A stretch of DNA of 64,000 nt from positions 3,219,953-3,283,952 of the forward strand of contig CM055754.1 in assembly GCA_029465975.1 (NCBI GenBank), written 5' to 3'. The notes beneath the pieces were generated by a model. That model saw nothing but the letters and a program-made list of their open reading frames with translations, was not told where the DNA came from and made no database searches. Source of the DNA: Dallia pectoralis. Its lineage: Eukaryota; Chordata; Actinopteri; Esociformes; Umbridae. Shown one piece after another: positions 21,334 through 33,800 of the stretch (position 1 is the first letter of the stretch; the number at the start of each line of letters is the position of its first letter). The translations under genes were made by a program, and so were the position numbers.

Positions 21334-21628
21334 CGCCAGACGGCACGCACGGGCTACTCTTGTTTCTGTCACCAAAACGCCGGCCAAAGTCACCGAGTGG
21401 CATTCCTGCAGCTCACAGAGTCAGGAAGTCTGCAGACACTGACTGTATCTGCCGCCCGGCCCGAGAACCCGACGACCGGAACCGAGGAGGTTCTGACCGG
21501 GCGTTGCAGTTCTGCATTACATCTGAGAAGGAAACAGTTCGGTATCATTAATTCACAAGGCTTATGGAGACATGGGACGTATGGTAGGCGTGGCTCGTGT
21601 GATTCCATTAAAGTTAACGAGAGAGTCC

Positions 21629-21739
21629 CGGCGAACCAAATGGAGGCGTTTTCCTGCTATAGGGGCACAGGTTTTCTACCTGGAATCGTAGAACTTGTCA
21701 AAAGTAGTGTGCTGGGGATAAAAGGATGCCGTTCGGGTT
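21629..21739. repeat. Degenerate palindromic dispersed repeat
   Basis: The left end has GAACCAAATGGAGGC. The right part reads GTCAAAAGTAGTGTGC then AAAGGATGCCGTTCGGGT, matching the right half of the family (GTCAAAAGTAGTGCAC ... GTGCCATTTGGG as I remember it). Confidence 0.5.
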
Positions 21740-21976
21740 AGAAACAAGGCAAAAGGATTCAGTTGTCCATTCAATTGTCCACCCATTCAAGAGTAACATC
21801 ACAACATCACAAACTTGATATTTTAATTCTAAAACTGCGTGTCAAGAAATAAGAAAATAGGTGAAAGCACTACATTCTTTCAGGATACGGCTGATCTGAA
21901 TGACATTGCAGCCCGCAGTCACTACCTATAGGTTACAGAAATGCTTTTAGGATGAAGTTAAAGATTTGCAGTGGAG

Positions 21977-22050
21977 GTGTGTGTGTGTGTGTGCGGGTGT
22001 GTGTATGCGGGTGTGTGTGTGTGTGTGTGTGTGTGCGTGTGTGTGTGCAC
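21977..22050. repeat. (GT)n microsatellite
   Basis: GT repeat with GC interruptions. Confidence 0.92.
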
Positions 22051-22112
22051 AGGTGTCTGCTCCTTATTTGTGTAAGTCAGTTGGTGCCTGTGTGTGAGTG
22101 CTCACACACCTG

Positions 22113-22140
22113 TGTATGTGTGTGTGTGTGTGTGTGTGTG
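22113..22140. repeat. (GT)n microsatellite
   Basis: 28 bp of GT repeat. Confidence 0.92.
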
Positions 22141-22389
22141 GTAGTGAGGGAGGATATTGAATGCACTAGAACAGGATACAGGCAGAAAGGATGTGTGCTG
22201 TAAAACCAGGGCCCTACTTCCAGCGCTCTGAAGTGGACAGATCAGATGCAGACAAGATTAGATTTCGTTTAAAAGCTTCTCCGGCACACTAATAGCATGG
22301 GACTGTGAGCGCAGAGGTCAGAGTGAGGTCAGTGGCGTGGAATTGAATGCCCCCCCGGGGCTAATCTCACATCTACACTCCATTCATGT

Positions 22390-22420
<31 letters not shown>

Positions 22421-22719
22421 CGTGAACAAACACACACTCGGCGGAATCATGCACTCCCTGTCTGCTTGTGTGTGAGAACAGCATCTCGCTATTGGAGGCA
22501 ATAACATATTATCAGGTTTTTAATTTGTTTCGTTTCGCTTGTTGCCCTCGACGGACCGAGTGACTGCTCTCTGGAAGCTGGACGGACAGCGGTCGGTGAA
22601 AAAGTCAGGAGTCTTTCTTAAGTTGGCATGTGGAGCAAGTCAGACGCGTTGAGAGGAACAAAGTACCCTCTGTTGCTAAGAGTTTCTGTTCTGTGGACGG
22701 ATAATCCGAACGGTGTGTC

Positions 22720-23040
22720 TAGGACTGTCATTCCAATTAAGAAAGCCAGGGCATCGGTTATTCTATAATCTCGTCACAGACAACTGTGCCACCATTGCGA
22801 TGGCCTGGGACTCGGCGCAGAAATTAGAATTAACTTTTAATCCAAAACAGACGAGTTCAAGATGGCAATTTAATTTCCCCCTTTTCTTTCAGGATTTCCT
22901 TTTTATTTCCTCCCCGCAGTCCCAAGTGCAACAGAGACTTCGGAGGAGTGAGATATCAGTAGTTTATGGCGTTGAGGAATCATTTAACCAGGGTACAATT
23001 AACAGAACCACAGTGATTTTATTTGAATGAAGGATTTATG
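22720..23040. promoter_or_regulatory. Candidate conserved noncoding element
   Basis: Long non-repetitive block including TTCCAATTAAGAAAGCC, AGAATTAACTTTTAATCC, GGCAATTTAATTTCCC and GGAATCATTTAACCAGGG. Repeated TAAT-core and CCAAT-like sites with no protein match suggest regulatory DNA. Confidence 0.32.
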
Positions 23041-24020
23041 TCAGTTCATACACTCTCAAGATTAGTAAAACGTAATTCATTTCAAAATAAGTATTAACAA
23101 AATAACGATAAGATAACTTCAAAGTAGACTATAATTTAACTAGATTTCTAGAAACTATATTAACTAACTAACTTATATTTTTCAATGACTATTTTAGTAG
23201 AGCCAACTAAAACATGATTTAAGCAAATTTAGGACACAACACCAGCTACCACGGTATTACAAATCGACTTTTGACAGGGAACATCAGTTGCCAATTTAAC
23301 CGCCATTTCGTACGATCACGACGGACATCTCCACCAGAACACATTCATCTCAAATAAACGTGCAACTGTATGCTATTATAGTTACATTACAAATGCTATT
23401 CTATTCGTCTGTGCAAGATTGGGCTCCATTCGTTTAATAACCCGCACAATAAAAGCACATAGCAAAAAGCTTCAATAAAGCAACTGACTTTAGGTTATCT
23501 TCATCCGTTGTACATTGCTATCTGGAACGCAAATCAGCGAGCGAGTTAATTGGCCACATTTGGCAAGGTGAGAAGATTATTGCAGAGCTGTCCGTATGGC
23601 GACGGTGCACGTTCGGTCGTTGTCGTGGACGGATTGATAAACATCTTCGCAAATTCCTCAACTCATAGCCAGGTTCACGTTGTCACAAGCCACATGGAAT
23701 ACCTCATAATTAACTCAACAATACCGCTTCATCTGTAGACATTCTTTCTTCACATTAGCACTGGCCTTTCTCGTCGGCGCGACGCCGGTTCAGGCAGACG
23801 GCACCTGGGAACATATCTGACCAGGGCCCTGGAACCTGAATAGGTGACCCGTTCCAAATCCGCCCCTGAACCATACGTGGAAAGAGCCCAGGGGGTGGGG
23901 GCGGGGAGAGGGCAGACCCTGGCTGGCACGGGCCCGTGGGCAGGCCTGGGTGAACACGTCAGGTTGATTTATGTGACGCCTGGCCCCGCCTGACCCCTGT
24001 TCGTGGGCAAGCTGGCTACG

Positions 24021-24136
24021 GGTCACTCCCAAATCGCTACCCAGTCCTTCAAAAAGTGCACTGTTTTTGACCAGAGCCTTCTAGACCATAGTTAGGAGTA
24101 GAGCACTATAAAGGGAACGTGGTGCTGTTGGTGACG
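24021..24136. repeat. Palindromic dispersed repeat, best-preserved copy
   Basis: The left end reads GGTCACTCCCAAATCGCTACCC. AAAAAGTGCACTG and TTTTTGACCAGAGCC follow, then AGAGCACTATAAAGGGAACG and the right end GGTGCTGTTGGTGACGC. The outer and inner parts are imperfect inverted repeats around about 24078. It has no coding potential. Confidence 0.6.
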
Positions 24137-24643
24137 CTCTGGCTAGCTGGTGCGGGCGTGTATCTTCTGGTTGGGCTGAGGACGGCTCACCATATCTCGC
24201 CTGGCGCCCACCTGTTCTCTCAGTCCAAATGCTGGAGGAGGAGAGCATGGAGAGAGTTGGAGGAGGACAGGGGAACCCAAAGGGGAGCCCAAAGGGGAGC
24301 CAGGTCACAGATCGCTATTCGCTAGTTGTAGCTAAGGCTAGGAACATTGATGTTGGAGCAGAGGGAAGAAACCGGCGATGACCCGTGATGACTTGTCTGT
24401 CCAACCGCTGGCTGTATGACCAGAGGCCTAAGCTCAACCACGGTGTGACTGACTGGATCTCTATCTATGTCAGGCCTAAACGTATTGTGAACTGTGTAAT
24501 GAAGAAGGAATTCTGTGTTACGACTGGTCAAATGTGACCTGAGCTTAATGGCAGACCTGGCAAGGCGCCAGATGTTCTAATGTTCCACTGATTTTTTTGG
24601 GAATGGATTCATTCGGGGACTGCTCTGGCAACTTTTTGGACTT
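24137..24643. other. Unique DNA, no gene seen
   Basis: No exon or RNA gene is recognised. Two copies of GGGGAGCCCAAAG lie near 24280. Confidence 0.5.
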
Positions 24644-24840
24644 TGTGTTTTGTTGTCCTATGTGTTTTGTTGTCCTGTTTGTTTTGTTGTCCTGTTTGTT
24701 TTGTTGTCCTGTTTGTTGTCCTGTTTTGTTGTCCTGTTTGTTTTGTTGTCCTGTTTGTGTTGTTGTCCTGTTTGTGTTGTTGTCCTGTTTCGTTTTGTTG
24801 TCCTGTTTCGTTTTGTTGTCCTGTTTCGTTTTGTTGTCCC
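24644..24840. repeat. 17-bp minisatellite
   Basis: About 12 tandem copies of a 17-bp unit (TTTTGTTGTCCTGTTTG with G/C variants), strongly strand-biased to T and G. Frames over it read as cysteine/valine repeats on one strand and TTKRN-type repeats on the other; both are artefacts. Confidence 0.95.
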
Positions 24841-26029
24841 GTTTGAGACTGGAACGGTGGGACTCAACGATCCAGCCCTCCCCCATTCTTTTCTTCCCAC
24901 TCACCCCGTCTTCCACCTTTTCTCCCGATGAACCAGCAGGGGTCCTGATTAGTTCCAGAGGCTCGCCCGAGTGGAATAAGATGAAATGGAGGGAATCATT
25001 GGTCATCGATACCCAATTACAAAACGACAGGGCACCAGTTACTCTGGATGACGACTCACACCGGGGTGCCGGACCCCACAGGTCTGGGCTTTCATATTGT
25101 GTTTTGGGGTAAATAGTTCATGGTCAGTGCAGATATCTCAGGAGACCACAGACACATTGGGAGCCACGCTGTGAACACGTGACTGAGAAGACGCAGCTTG
25201 CATTGAGATCCACCAAATGTTCATCCTCACTGTAAGCGCTCAGGAATAGAGTGAATGCAGGTAAATACAAACGATTGCTATTGCAGATAACCGGATCGTA
25301 ATCGTAATGGTTCCACGCATTAAAATATTTTGTAGACATTAAAAATGTTGTAATTACACTAACTAAGTATAAAAAACAGGTCTATGTCTAAGAACGATCG
25401 ATGTACAGGTGAAACATTTAGTCAGAGCAGCAGATGCTGAGCTTCAACCCGACAGGATAAATTCACGTTAAATACGATATTTGTTTCCCTTTAACTGTAG
25501 AAACGGTGAGTGTCAGTCAACATGTCCATATCTCTGAGGAAGCCACGCCAACATGACACAGCACTAATCGTGAGTGTGCATTATTTAATATCACGCCGGC
25601 GTCAGTTTGGCGTGGCATCGCGTTCATATTTCCAGTAGGGGGTCATGGGTGATTAGGAACGGCAGACATATATGGCTTCGGGCTTTCATCTGAAGAATTA
25701 TCGCAGGAGTCGAGACGGACGGCCTACGACTGGGCTCTGAACCAACCGCCTTCCTGCAGTCTTTTAACCTCGCTCCTGGCCGCTTGTCCCGTCCCTTTTC
25801 CTCCCCCCCCCACACACACACACAGTCACTCATATCACACAAAAGCTCTAATCTTCCAGGTACAGGTCACAAACGGACGAGGACCAGAGGTGTCCCGTCA
25901 TTTGCCAGAGAGTGGCGCGTGGCTCAGACCTCCCCTGACTCTCTGTTCATTTGCACTTCAACAAGGAACAGGAGGAGGAGGAGGAAGGCTTTGACCCAAT
26001 TAGATGAGAGGAGACAGGGATGAGACATC

Positions 26030-26330
26030 TTCCTCGCGCACTCGCGGTCATTCTTACATAGTAGGGGAGGGACGACGCACCGAAGTGTCCCCGCGGCAAC
26101 CGTCCGTCTGCTGTCGCCTCCCCGGGGTTCAGTCGTCGGTGAGTGACTGGATCGGCGCCGAAGCCCGGGGTCGGCCAGGGATCGCGAGTCGAAAGGCATG
26201 TGACGCTCAACCAATCAGAAGGCCCGGGACAGCCCGCGTGGAGCGGTGGGTGAAATGGCGGCCATCGGGCACAGAGTCGTGTGCCAACGCTAGAGAGCTG
26301 GACCCGTCCTCACCCGATCTGGCCGTCCGC
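26030..26330. promoter_or_regulatory. CpG-rich patch with CCAAT motif
   Basis: CpG is frequent (GCGCACTCGCGG, GGATCGGCGCCGAAGCC, ATCGCGAGTCG) and a CCAAT box (AACCAATCAG) lies near 26210. The combination is promoter-like. No first exon is clear downstream. This is weak evidence without methylation or transcript data. Confidence 0.3.
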
Positions 26331-26514
26331 ATTCTGACAACCGTAACCTTAAACAAGGAGTGGAGTGACGAAGAGGAAGGAAAGGCGAGAGAAAGGAAGA
26401 GAGATTCGGAAAAAAAGGCAGAAATCCATAAACGGCGTCTGGAAGAGAAAGAGTGGGGTTCAAAAAAAAAGAAAAAGAAAGAGACTAGAAGAAGGGGACC
26501 TCTCCAGGCTCCAC

Positions 26515-26830
26515 GCTTTGTTAGATCTATCATCTCTTTAATTAATAGTGTTTTTAGGAAGATGTCTCAACTGTGTCATTTCCATTATTGGAAAACCCAT
26601 CGCGATTAATGAATAATTTTCATTTTTGATCCATGATATCACGCTAGTTGATCTCTTTTCCGCGCCGCTGAGTGATCGCGTCGTCTCCTGCCCCTCGATC
26701 AAATTTAATTTGGCCCTCTATTATATTAGTGTTGCGACTGAAGTGTCAATTTTTGTCAGGCAATTAGAAGCTGTAACCTGTGAAGCTGACTTTGATAGGC
26801 AACGTAATTGGATTGTTTCGGCAACAGCTC
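26515..26830. promoter_or_regulatory. Candidate conserved noncoding element
   Basis: Contains ATCTCTTTAATTAATAG, CGCGATTAATGAATAATTTT, TTTAATTTGGCCCTCTATT and TTTGTCAGGCAATTAGAAGC. Several TAAT cores and a TGTCAG motif in non-repetitive sequence fit a developmental enhancer. Not verified by alignment. Confidence 0.35.
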
Positions 26831-27254
26831 GAAACGCTTTTGGCTTCTTCGCGCCTCTTTTCTCGGTTTCCTCCCGATACCCACGCCCTCTCAGTCCTCG
26901 TCTGTCTTGGCTTCTGATAGCAACTGTCTGTCCGTACGCGTAACCTCGAACAAACAAACGATAAGAGGGTACGAGTGAGTGGGGACGCTAGGATGGCTAG
27001 GATTCCTTTAGCCTTCGTCTTAATCAATTAGCGTATCTTTTTTCAGACTTACCCATGCGCCAGACGTTTTCACAACTCTGGCAGATCCTTGTCGATGTGG
27101 CCTGAAATACTCACCTTTCTGGATAACTGACTAGTCTGGCTTGAATAAGGGCAGAATTCTCAATAATGTCCAACGTGACTATTTGGGTCATGTTATTTCT
27201 ATGGTGTATAATAAGCATATGAGACCTGTGGTGGACAGAGTTTGGCATATTTAC

Positions 27255-27477
27255 CTCTCTTTCTCTCTCTCTATCTCCCTCTCTCTTTCTCCTCTTTCTC
27301 TCTCTATCTTTTTGTCTCTATCTCTCCTCTCCCTCTCTCTATCTCTCTCTTCTATCTCTCAATCTTTTTGTCTACTTCTTTCTCTCTATCTCTCTCTCCC
27401 TCTCTCTCGAAATTGTTCTCTCTCTCTCTCAATCTCTCTCCTTTCTTTCTCTCTATCTCTCTCCTCTCTCTCTCTCT
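27255..27477. repeat. CT-rich polypyrimidine tract
   Basis: About 220 bp of CT, CTAT and TTTC repeats on the plus strand, mostly pyrimidine. It is followed by GCAG, so it superficially resembles a long 3' splice-site tract, but no exon follows that I can recognise. Confidence 0.93.
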
Positions 27478-30400
27478 GCAGATCCAGTGATTCTAGCTCG
27501 TTCTACAGCAACCTCAGTCCTCACAGCAGGAGCATTAGATTAAAAATGACAAACGCTTTGAGCTGCACTCTTTCTGCAGGAGATGCAGGTGTCTTTGTTA
27601 CAAATGCACTGGGGTTAGCAAAGTTCCTCCTTCACTAGTAATTACCTGCAGTTTTCTGGCACCCACATTAAATGAATTTTTCCACAGGAGTCCCCAACAA
27701 ACTGATAATCCCACTAGCACAGTGGGAGATCTCAAATTAGACATTTGCTCGAATGAATTGCCGGTTCGGAAGTGGGGACTTGGCGAGTGGGGGGTGTCCT
27801 CATTATAATCATCTATACATTTTGCCCAAATGCAATCGGAGTAACTTCTTTAATTTGCTTTACCTCACAAAGTCAGGAAAACGCTGAGCTTCGGGAAACT
27901 GAGAATATTGTTGAATGTACTGTACATATACACACAGTCTTCGGAAATAATTCAAAACCTTTCATATTCAGTCTAGCTCACATGGACAAAACAAAAGAAG
28001 ATACTTACATTTGACTAACTTACTGTGAACATTTCTAAACATGTGAATTTGCCAATTATAAATACTGTCTACGTGGAGAACATAAACAGGTCCCACGCTA
28101 CTTTCTGACGGAACAGTTCCTGACCCCCTGGAACTCTTCCCTGTCGCGCACACCTGTTTGTGAAGAACTCCTCAGACAGACACATGCCAGTCACAATATG
28201 TTTGGTCCACAGAGACAGGAGGAGTTTTAATGAGGAACGTTCATTTGATGACACTCAAAGGGAGTATGGAGGAGGGAGTAGGGGGGGGCAGCGTGGCTGT
28301 TTGTACTGGGTTCCTCCTCCCTAAAGAGAGTAGGTCCATTGCCCCTGGCAACACCGGGGTGACAGGGGCACTGGTGACGCCTCCGGGGAACAGCAATGTC
28401 ATACCCCCCCCAGAGATCTACCCTTCTCCCCCCCTCCCTCCCTGCGTCCTAAATATGGTCTGGCTTTTCAAACAGGAGATGGCAGGTCGGGATGCTGATG
28501 TTTAAGACACTTTAATGCACAAGAGCAGCTTACACACACACAAACACACACACACACACACACATGCACACAGTCACAACTAACATGGCGATAGTAAATA
28601 AGTTGGCCCCCATAAATGATGCAATGAGCTCTTTCAGCTTATCGAGGTGTTGTCTGTGACTAACGTATAACGGCTATATTATATACATTATACTAAAACC
28701 AAGACAGTCCAATCAAAGATATGCCCCAATCATGTTTGATACAAGACCATTTTTAGTGCAGGTGTTAAAATATGATATTGAGAGACTTTTGTCTCTCGCT
28801 GTCACATTTCAAATGTCATGCGAATCAGTCATTTGGAAAAAACAGAATGTTTTTTTTCCCATGATGCAAAATCGGAAGAAAATGCACCATGGCGGACCTT
28901 ACGGGTACCCAGGGGGAATGTGTTCTTTATCAAAAGGATACCTGGTGACGGGCATGACCTTGCGATGTCTAATTTGCCCGTTATTACGCCACTGCCTGGC
29001 GGGATCCGTGAACTTGCCAGTAATTGCACCGTTAACATGTTCAAAATCAAGCCAATCGTGTTCGAGATATTGTGCATGATGTTTGATATTTTGCGTTTGA
29101 CGTACTGAACCACTTCACAGTCCCCTACTAAATATTCTAATTTTAGAATAAAGCTTTATTTAAAGCATTTTGACGTAGTGTGTCTTTGTGAGTTGTTATT
29201 TTGAATGCAGTGAAGTTGCTTGTTCATGTGGTTTCAGCTGCACAGTACATCATATAACATAACTTTCAGATCAACACTTGAAAGACAACACAATTGTTTA
29301 GACACGGACGTTTTGCACACCCCAATTTTAGATATGATATGAAGTCACTGATATGAAATCTACTGATTCTAGAAGATACACATAATGGGGCCAAAACAAA
29401 AAAATAAAATAAATAAAATGGGGCCAAACTCTGGAGACCTGAAAAATATTGTTTTAATACCAGAGCAAGACTGCTACACAAGGACATGTTTGTGTGTGCG
29501 CCTTTTTCGTACCAGTGGAGGGCAGAGTTACGTTTCAGAAATTAGAGCTACCAGAGGTTGATTAGAATGCAGGGGACGGAGGACAGAGATGCGGCTACAG
29601 ATAAACGCTCTCGATTTCTTTTCGGATTTGCCTGCTTTCCTTTTTCCTCTTCTCATTCCTCCTGAGGTTTCGGTTATAAGGATGTGGTGCTGGTCCGGGG
29701 CCCGCGCTGGGTTCTGGACGTCCTCGGGTGTGTTGTAGATGGTGCCTATGAGTCTATATGACTTCACTTCCAACAGCGTATATCAACACTCGTATGACAA
29801 AAGTAAGATTACATTTTGGATACCGTTTAGCTGAACACTCTGTCTGTATTCGACCCATAAGTCACTATTCATATTGTATATTACATTCAGACAAACAATG
29901 CAGTATCTATTTATGTAGGCCTGTTCTATGAGGGTTCTAGGCCGGTCCTAGGCTAGATGTAGTGAAGTCCTGTGAGCCAGTGCCATCTTCAGGGCCCCAA
30001 TCACCTCTCTAACATCATAAAACTGACCACTAACTTCCAACATATCCTACCATCTCCTACTCACATCAACCAAATTAGCTGACACCCAGGGAAAACCCCA
30101 AGGTTAAAAATGTCAATTCAACCTTTCTCTCAAATTGTTTCCCTTCCCAGATCTTCCCGTCCAGCCGACGTTTTCTACCCCGGTCGGGTCGACATCGTAA
30201 ACGGCATTGTGGTTTATTCAAACTGTATCGGTGACATCACACAACACGGGGTGTTTCAGCTCGTTTCTTATTGGATAATCGGCAAGCAAATAGCGACTAA
30301 GACCCAGTCGCATGTTAACAAATGGAATATGTCAATCCAATTAGCAATGTGCATCAGATGGACGGAGCTGAGAGTGATAGGGCATAGGTGGCGATTCAGG

Positions 30401-30612
30401 GGGTAGCCAAAGCTCATTTTATAGGTCAGCGGTCTTAATACTCCTTCAGGTTTAAATTCTGAAAGGAGAAAAATAAAGACCAACACTTGTATCCACTTGT
30501 TGCTGTGTGCTCTGTCTGGCTGTTTGTAAAATCACCATGGGACAACTTTGTTGTGAAAAGGGCCTTTATAAAATACATTTGACAGATTGAACACAGTTTG
30601 TGAACTGTTATT
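27478..30612. other. Unique DNA, no gene seen
   Basis: A CA tract lies at 28532-28571. At 28840-29160 a non-repetitive block with a 96-residue frame and a following AATAAAGCTTTATT palindrome looks like a possible retrotransposed 3' end, but I do not recognise it. The remainder is featureless. Confidence 0.5.
28532..28571. repeat. (CA)n microsatellite
   Basis: CA repeat of about 40 bp with one AAA interruption and an ATG near its end. Confidence 0.92.
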
Positions 30613-30850
30613 TGACAGGGGGAGGAGGCAGAGTTTTTATGACGGGGTGGGGGCGGAGTTTAAATGACAGGGGGAGGAGGTAGAGTTTTTATGACAAGGG
30701 GAGAGGGCAGAGGTTCTATGACAGGGGGAGGGGCGGGGTTTACATGACATGGGGAGGGGGCGGAGATTCTATGACAGGGGGAGGGGGTGGAGATTTTATG
30801 ACAGGGGGAAGGGGTGGAGTTTCTATGACAGGGGGAGGGGGCGGAGTTTC
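30613..30850. repeat. 27-bp G-rich minisatellite
   Basis: About nine imperfect copies of a unit of the form ATGACAGGGGGAGG plus (A/G)GG(C/T)(A/G)GAGTTTCT. The core ACAGGGGG is shared with the larger array at 3758, though the rest differs, so a common origin is not implied. Confidence 0.9.
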
Positions 30851-33800
30851 GATCTTTGAAGATGTAAAATGTATCATTGATTGATAGATTAGCTTTATTC
30901 TAAATAGTAAGAAATGAGTTCCCTATTTAGCGTGTAATAATCTGAAATGTTCACATTATAACACCACAAGGCAATCAAATAAGGTCTTCGATATCAATCA
31001 AGTATGCAAAACACATTTCATCCGGAGACTTACCTGTGACATTACCTATGTCTCTACAACCATTATGCCAGTATAAAATATTATCCCAAAATTAACAAAT
31101 ATAACACAATTCAAAAAAAATTATCGGCTTTACTACCTTGAATAAATCAAAAATAAAGAATGGAATAACTCGTTATCATCTGTCAGTTGGATTTATTCAT
31201 AGTGATTCTTTTCTCCAATCGGTGTCATTCCTGGTACTCAGCATTTAGCTCTTCATTGGATGATGAGGTGTGGTAGAAGCAATTGGCTGCTGAGGTGGAC
31301 GATTCAACATTTTCCCGTTGCAATTAAGACATACTTCAACCATCTCCTCCATGTTCACTTTTATCTTCACCAGAAAGCACATTACGCAATCAGTTATGGG
31401 AGGAGAGAGGGAGAGCGAGAAAGGAAGCTTGTCCGTCCCTCTACGGAGACTGACCCCACGGTGGACATGGCTGTGGTGCCGATCAAAAGGTAGTCTTTAG
31501 CGAGATACTGGAGGAGGAGGAAGAAGGGTATTTTGGTCATGTGTACCAAATTCCGTCCTGTTTTCTTATTCATAAGAGACGCTATATAGGCACTGGTAAG
31601 AAAGTATTACACTCCATCAACATTAGGGTGCCATTTGAATCTTTATGTATTTTTGTCTTCTCTCCGTATCGCAGTGTTTAAGCCGTGGTGAAGTTCTCTG
31701 CTGGTTCCTCAACTCTGACACAGGATAAGTGGTTGACAGCTTGTCTGAAAAAAGGTTATTTCAAACCAACGCCACCTGTCAAACTGTAATCTATGATCTA
31801 TAGCTTCCCGAACTAAGGCATTCCTTTTCCCTCTCTCTTCAAAATCGTTTCGGCATTGTTTCTTTTGCAGCGCGTCATCGGCAGAACTATGCTAATCAGT
31901 CTCCGTTGAATTATAAAGAGCTATTTCATTTTTCCGCCGGTCTGTGGGCAGGGACAAGCAGGCCCGGGGACGAGGACGGGGGTGTCTGGGGCATCTGGGA
32001 TGATGCACGGCGTACCTGTGAGAACGTGATTTCCCTAGCAGTTATACAATGACTCATCTGGCTCCGTCTCCTGGTCCAACTACAGCTCCTCATTAGAAAC
32101 GCGCTAAACACACCGTGTAACGTTACGGGCTCCCTTCAAAGAGGAGAAAGAGGGGAGGTGCTGCTCGCTTGTTGTCGGGAAAGAAAAAAGAGTGAGGTGG
32201 GGGTGGGGTGGTGGGGGGGGTTCTTAGGGGGTTGAAGGAGGAAGGAAACATACCTGGAAACATGAAAAATGTGCGAAGCGACAGATGGGTGGTGGGAAAG
32301 GATGAATGAAGCCCGGCAGGAAACGGGAGGGAGGACCCGGAGTACGGCACCGGTGAATTTTAATGGCCAGCGCGGTGACGATCGCTCAGAGTGACACCTA
32401 AAGTCGCCTCGCTAATTTATCTGCGTTGCTTTGACAACAGAGTGTTTGGAAGCGGTCCCGAACACATCGGCGCTGTGACGTGTTAGGGCCTACCTCCGTA
32501 TTCACTTGTGTGTCGTCTGAACTGTACTACTCCGTATGCACGGGGAAACACAGCAAGGAAATAAAGACATTTGCCTGTTCATTGGATATTGTATCGTACG
32601 CTTTATAACGCGTTGTTCATTGGAAATGTTCTAGAAATATTTGAACGGTGAAAGTTAGTTGTCTTGTGTTGGCTCTGTACTCTAGCAGATACAACAACCT
32701 ATTCGTCTTTACGGGACTAAAAGTAATTAGACAAATAAACATGAACAGAAATGAATTAATCGTATGTAGCAATAAACGTACTCATCCTTTGCATTCGATG
32801 ACAGCCTGAATCGTACAAACCAAATAATATCGCCAGTTGCCGGTTATCTGTCATACTAAGTTCTTCAGGTATAACACACGCTCAGGTGAAGTGGGTCAGA
32901 TTAGTGACTTGGCCAGATGTTTCTGGTGCCATCAGGGGATACATCATCAATGAAGACAAGTGAGCTGGTTCCAGTGGCAGCCATAGATCACCATAGAAAC
33001 CACATCACCCCGTTCGCCTTATTTCAGATTCAGGTCGGTGGGCCATTTGCTTTTATTTCCACAAGTGCCACTTTCCATCACCCCGATCGCATGTTACGTT
33101 TAGTCTCACCTGTTCACAATAAGTCGTTCCAAAACTCTGCAAGCTATTTGCTATTTCTTAGGCGTCGGTAGTGTTTTTTCATCTTGCAGTCCAGATCTTC
33201 TGCAATCTGCGAAGCCTAATCAAGACAAATCATAGACAGCTTTCTTGTAGATGCAATAACAACGCGAACAAACAGACCTGAGCACCAGAGACAGCTGGGA
33301 GGACAATTGACTAACTAGTTTCGGTCTTCAAAATGATATTTCTAAACGGTTTATCCGATATGATTGAACGTACCAACTAATTAAAGCTGACGTGGCCTAC
33401 TTTAAGCTCATCTACCCAAATGCCAGGGCAAAAAACCCAACAACATCTCTTGTGTCCCTGTCCAAATACTTCTGGATGCCACTCTGTATACACCACTGTA
33501 AGGACGAGATAACCAGAAGATCAGTCGCGTAGTGGTTGAGGAAAATCATTCACACTTTATTTTATCAAAATACCAGAGCAAAAACAGAAAAACAGGTAGC
33601 ACATATATGGCGTGGCCAAGCCACTTAATGTTTCTGTGTCTGCCTTTTGATTGAAAATACTGATTTTCCCATATTGGAAAGAAAGCAACAAGCCGCTTTT
33701 GACAGACCAAAACCATTTCAACAAACTAAAATAATCTAATGTCGTACAACATCTAAAGATAACAAACACATGATATTTGGTCCAATCAATGTACCGCAAA

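Larger units (their letters stand above)
18751..21628. other. Unique DNA, no gene seen
   Basis: No exon is recognised. Listed separately are a G-rich tract, two candidate regulatory blocks and a telomere-like G-run motif. A TTTC-rich patch lies at about 21020-21052. The weak end of another palindromic repeat copy (AGGGCGCCAGACGGCACGCA) lies near 21331. Confidence 0.55.
21740..24020. other. Unique DNA with GT tracts, no gene seen
   Basis: No exon is recognised. A short CA tract lies at 22389-22416. The 105-residue frame at 22713-23030 shows no family motif and overlaps the candidate conserved block. 23040-23520 is AT-rich and featureless. Confidence 0.55.
24841..27254. other. Mostly unique DNA with a CpG-rich patch
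   Basis: No known protein is recognised. A short CA tract lies at 25808-25823, after a C8 run. An ATG-start frame of 201 codons (26004-26609) crosses the CpG-rich patch and ends in a lysine-rich low-complexity tail; it is discussed as a finding. Everything else is featureless. Confidence 0.5.

Noticed and set aside
27255..27490. Polypyrimidine tract plus AG acceptor of an exon
   Set aside because: The 220-bp CT-rich tract is a microsatellite, and the sequence after it has no recognisable coding exon.
33440..33490. Remnant of a Tc1 or hAT DNA transposon
   Set aside because: Only one short phrase (TGTCCCTGTCCAAATACTTC) is reminiscent of fish transposon ends; no inverted repeats or transposase are present.
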